Origin: Anaerolineaceae bacterium
GTDB lineage: Bacteria; Chloroflexota; Anaerolineae; Anaerolineales; Anaerolineaceae
Reading direction: 5' to 3'
DNA: 6,079 nucleotides
Assembly (NCBI GenBank): GCA_014860845.1
Contig: JACZIY010000318.1
Coordinates: 1 to 6,079 of the forward strand
The number at the start of each line of letters is the position of its first letter. The stretch's first letter is position 1. The notes under the pieces were generated by a model that saw only the letters and a list, made by a program, of their open reading frames with translations, was not told the DNA's origin and searched no databases. The translations under genes were made by a program, and so were the position numbers. Of this stretch, positions 5,032 to 6,079 are shown piece after piece.

Positions 5032-5724
5032 ATGATGGATATACATAATCTGGCTAAACGATTACAACGCATTGAGCATTTCACTAATATCCCCCTGGAG
5101 CAAGTAGAGAGAATTATTCTGGCAGGGACTATTAAATCTTTTAAAAAAGATCAGGTGATATTCAACGAAGAAGACCCCAGTTCAGGTATGTATGTTCTGT
5201 TAAATGGACAGGTACAGCTTTGCAAAATCAGCCTTCAGGGGCAAATCTCCATTCTTTCCGTCATCAATCCGGTTATTATGTTCAATGAAGTTTCTGCTCT
5301 GGATAGCGGTCCCAATCCCATTACTGCCGTTGCGAACCAGGACAGCCTCATCTGGCAAATAACTTCCGAAAAACTCCAGGACATTATTATGCAATACCCA
5401 CAGATTGGTTTGGGTTTATTGCGGGTGCTCGCCAATAGAAATCGAAAATTAATCTCACTCTTCCAGGATTTGTCCTTTCGGCCTTTGCTCGCCAGAACAG
5501 CCAAATTGCTGTTGGAGATCAGTGATCAGGGAACACAGAAAATCAATCGCAAGGAAAATCCCAATTACCATCTGGCGTCGAGGTTATCGACTGTTCCGGA
5601 AGCTTTTAGCCGTTGTCTGAAAACATTCCGTCATCAAAATATGATTCTGTGTGACACACACAAAATTGAAATTCTGGATCCTCTCGGGCTAAAGCATATC
5701 GCCATGATGGATCTGGACAATTAA
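5032..5724 (+). CDS. Crp/Fnr-family transcriptional regulator without canonical cAMP-binding Arg
   Basis: This is a DNA-binding regulator of the Crp/Fnr superfamily. I prefer ATG 5032 (230 residues) or the adjacent ATG 5035, which has GGA 6 bp upstream. The GTG at 5017 lacks a ribosome site. Residues below count from 5032. The N-terminal cNMP-type beta-roll covers about 14-105 (YVLLNGQVQLCKIS, then MFNEVSALDSG). A long dimerisation helix covers about 112-150, and a winged helix-turn-helix about 155-225, with LASRLSTVPEAFSRCLKTFRHQNMI (180-204) fitting the Crp HTH pattern. In the phosphate-binding segment the usual FGE reads FNE, and the position of CRP Arg82 appears to be Pro, so cAMP binding is unlikely. 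There is no FNR-type N-terminal Cys cluster; the Cys residues (64, 195, 207) are scattered. The ligand is unknown. It is divergent from the ribbon-helix-helix gene and convergent with the next gene. Confidence 0.88.
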   Translation: MMDIHNLAKRLQRIEHFTNIPLEQVERIILAGTIKSFKKDQVIFNEEDPSSGMYVLLNGQVQLCKISLQGQISILSVINPVIMFNEVSALDSGPNPITAVANQDSLIWQITSEKLQDIIMQYPQIGLGLLRVLANRNRKLISLFQDLSFRPLLARTAKLLLEISDQGTQKINRKENPNYHLASRLSTVPEAFSRCLKTFRHQNMILCDTHKIEILDPLGLKHIAMMDLDN

Positions 5725-5740
5725 TTTTAAATCTTAGACT

Positions 5741-6079
5741 TCAGCGCTCATAAATTACAAAATCACCGTACTCGAACACACGACGCAAGTTCAGATCAAA
5801 TTTGGATTGCTGTACACCCCCATACCATTCACGTTCCAACGGGCTGAAGACCACGTAGGTTATATCGTATTGGTCCAGTAATTGTTCAGTGATTGTCCAA
5901 TCCCGTTCTGTGTAAATCATGCGAATATCATTTTCACGTGTAGCAACGGAAGCAAAATCATTCCCTCGCCACTGGGCTTCATGATTAACCCAGCCCATCA
6001 GGGTGGGTAAACCAGTCATCATTGAAACCCGTGAAGAACGTCCTTCCACCCAATAGGCACCCTTCGTTCCTTCCAGCAC
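5741..6079 (-). CDS. C-terminal part of a DUF2298/'YYY'-type multi-pass membrane protein (5' end outside window)
   Basis: Only the last 112 codons are present. The reading frame stays open to the right edge, so the true start lies beyond 6079 and the GTG at the edge is not a reliable start. The fragment carries TGLPTLMGWVNHEAQWRG, then NDIRMIYTERD, then LLDQYDITYVVFSPLERE and a final hydrophobic/aromatic stretch, YGDFVIYER. This series matches my memory of the soluble C-terminus of the Chlor_Arch_YYY family (DUF2298), large polytopic proteins found mostly in Chloroflexota and archaea and resembling GT-C-type glycosyltransferases in layout. No transmembrane segment falls in the visible portion. 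The stop TGA at 5743-5741 is 16 bp from the converging Crp/Fnr gene, with no obvious terminator between them. Family assignment is from pattern recognition only. Confidence 0.75.
   Translation of the reverse strand: MLEGTKGAYWVEGRSSRVSMMTGLPTLMGWVNHEAQWRGNDFASVATRENDIRMIYTERDWTITEQLLDQYDITYVVFSPLEREWYGGVQQSKFDLNLRRVFEYGDFVIYER

Noticed and set aside
5200..5504. Minus-strand open frames inside the Crp/Fnr-type gene
   Set aside because: They are antisense to a gene with a recognisable cNMP fold and helix-turn-helix, and have no ribosome site or domain of their own.

Overview
The window most resembles a member of the Chloroflexota, probably Anaerolineae. This rests on recognising protein types rather than on any search. 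The strongest pointer is the gene fragment at the right edge, which looks like the C-terminus of a DUF2298/'YYY' membrane protein, a family known mainly from Chloroflexota and archaea. The MacA-like adaptor with a Cys-containing hairpin and the small ribbon-helix-helix protein fit the same group. Base composition is moderate and shows no sharp break, and I see no insertion sequence, integrase, CRISPR array, tRNA or rRNA.

Left part (124-4238, minus strand): a compact four-gene operon. In transcription order it encodes a membrane-anchored MacA/HlyD-type adaptor, a MacB/LolD-type ATPase (stop and start overlap as ATGA), a MacB/FtsX-type permease (6 bp gap) and a lipoprotein (15 bp gap). The adaptor, ATPase and permease should form a tripartite MacAB-like exporter. 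The lipoprotein carries two LTxxQ-like motifs spaced as in CpxP/Spy-type extracytoplasmic stress proteins. Upstream of the adaptor lies a 22-bp tandem direct repeat with an 11-bp period, the architecture bound by OmpR/PhoB-type response regulators. A near copy (18 of 22 positions) occurs at 42-63, between the end of the operon and a minus-strand ribosome binding site at 1-5. The next gene, just outside the window, is therefore probably in the same regulon. I found no convincing terminator between the lipoprotein gene and the left edge.

Middle (4251-5031): a short gene for a ribbon-helix-helix (CopG/Arc-like) protein on the minus strand. It has a near-consensus sigma-70 promoter (TTGACA, 17 bp, TATACT), a perfect small palindrome overlapping the -10 element and probable start of transcription, and a perfect 15-bp-stem terminator. 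About 225 bp of AT-rich sequence separates it from a divergent plus-strand gene. No gene-free stretch exceeds 300 bp.

Right part (5032-6079): a plus-strand Crp/Fnr-family regulator that lacks the canonical cAMP-phosphate arginine and FNR-type cysteines. It converges, with a 16-bp gap, on the 3' end of the YYY-type membrane protein gene, which runs off the right edge.

The most interesting unit is the candidate envelope-stress module: a response-regulator-type operator, a MacAB-like exporter and an LTxxQ lipoprotein, all in one operon, with a second operator copy pointing at an unseen neighbour.
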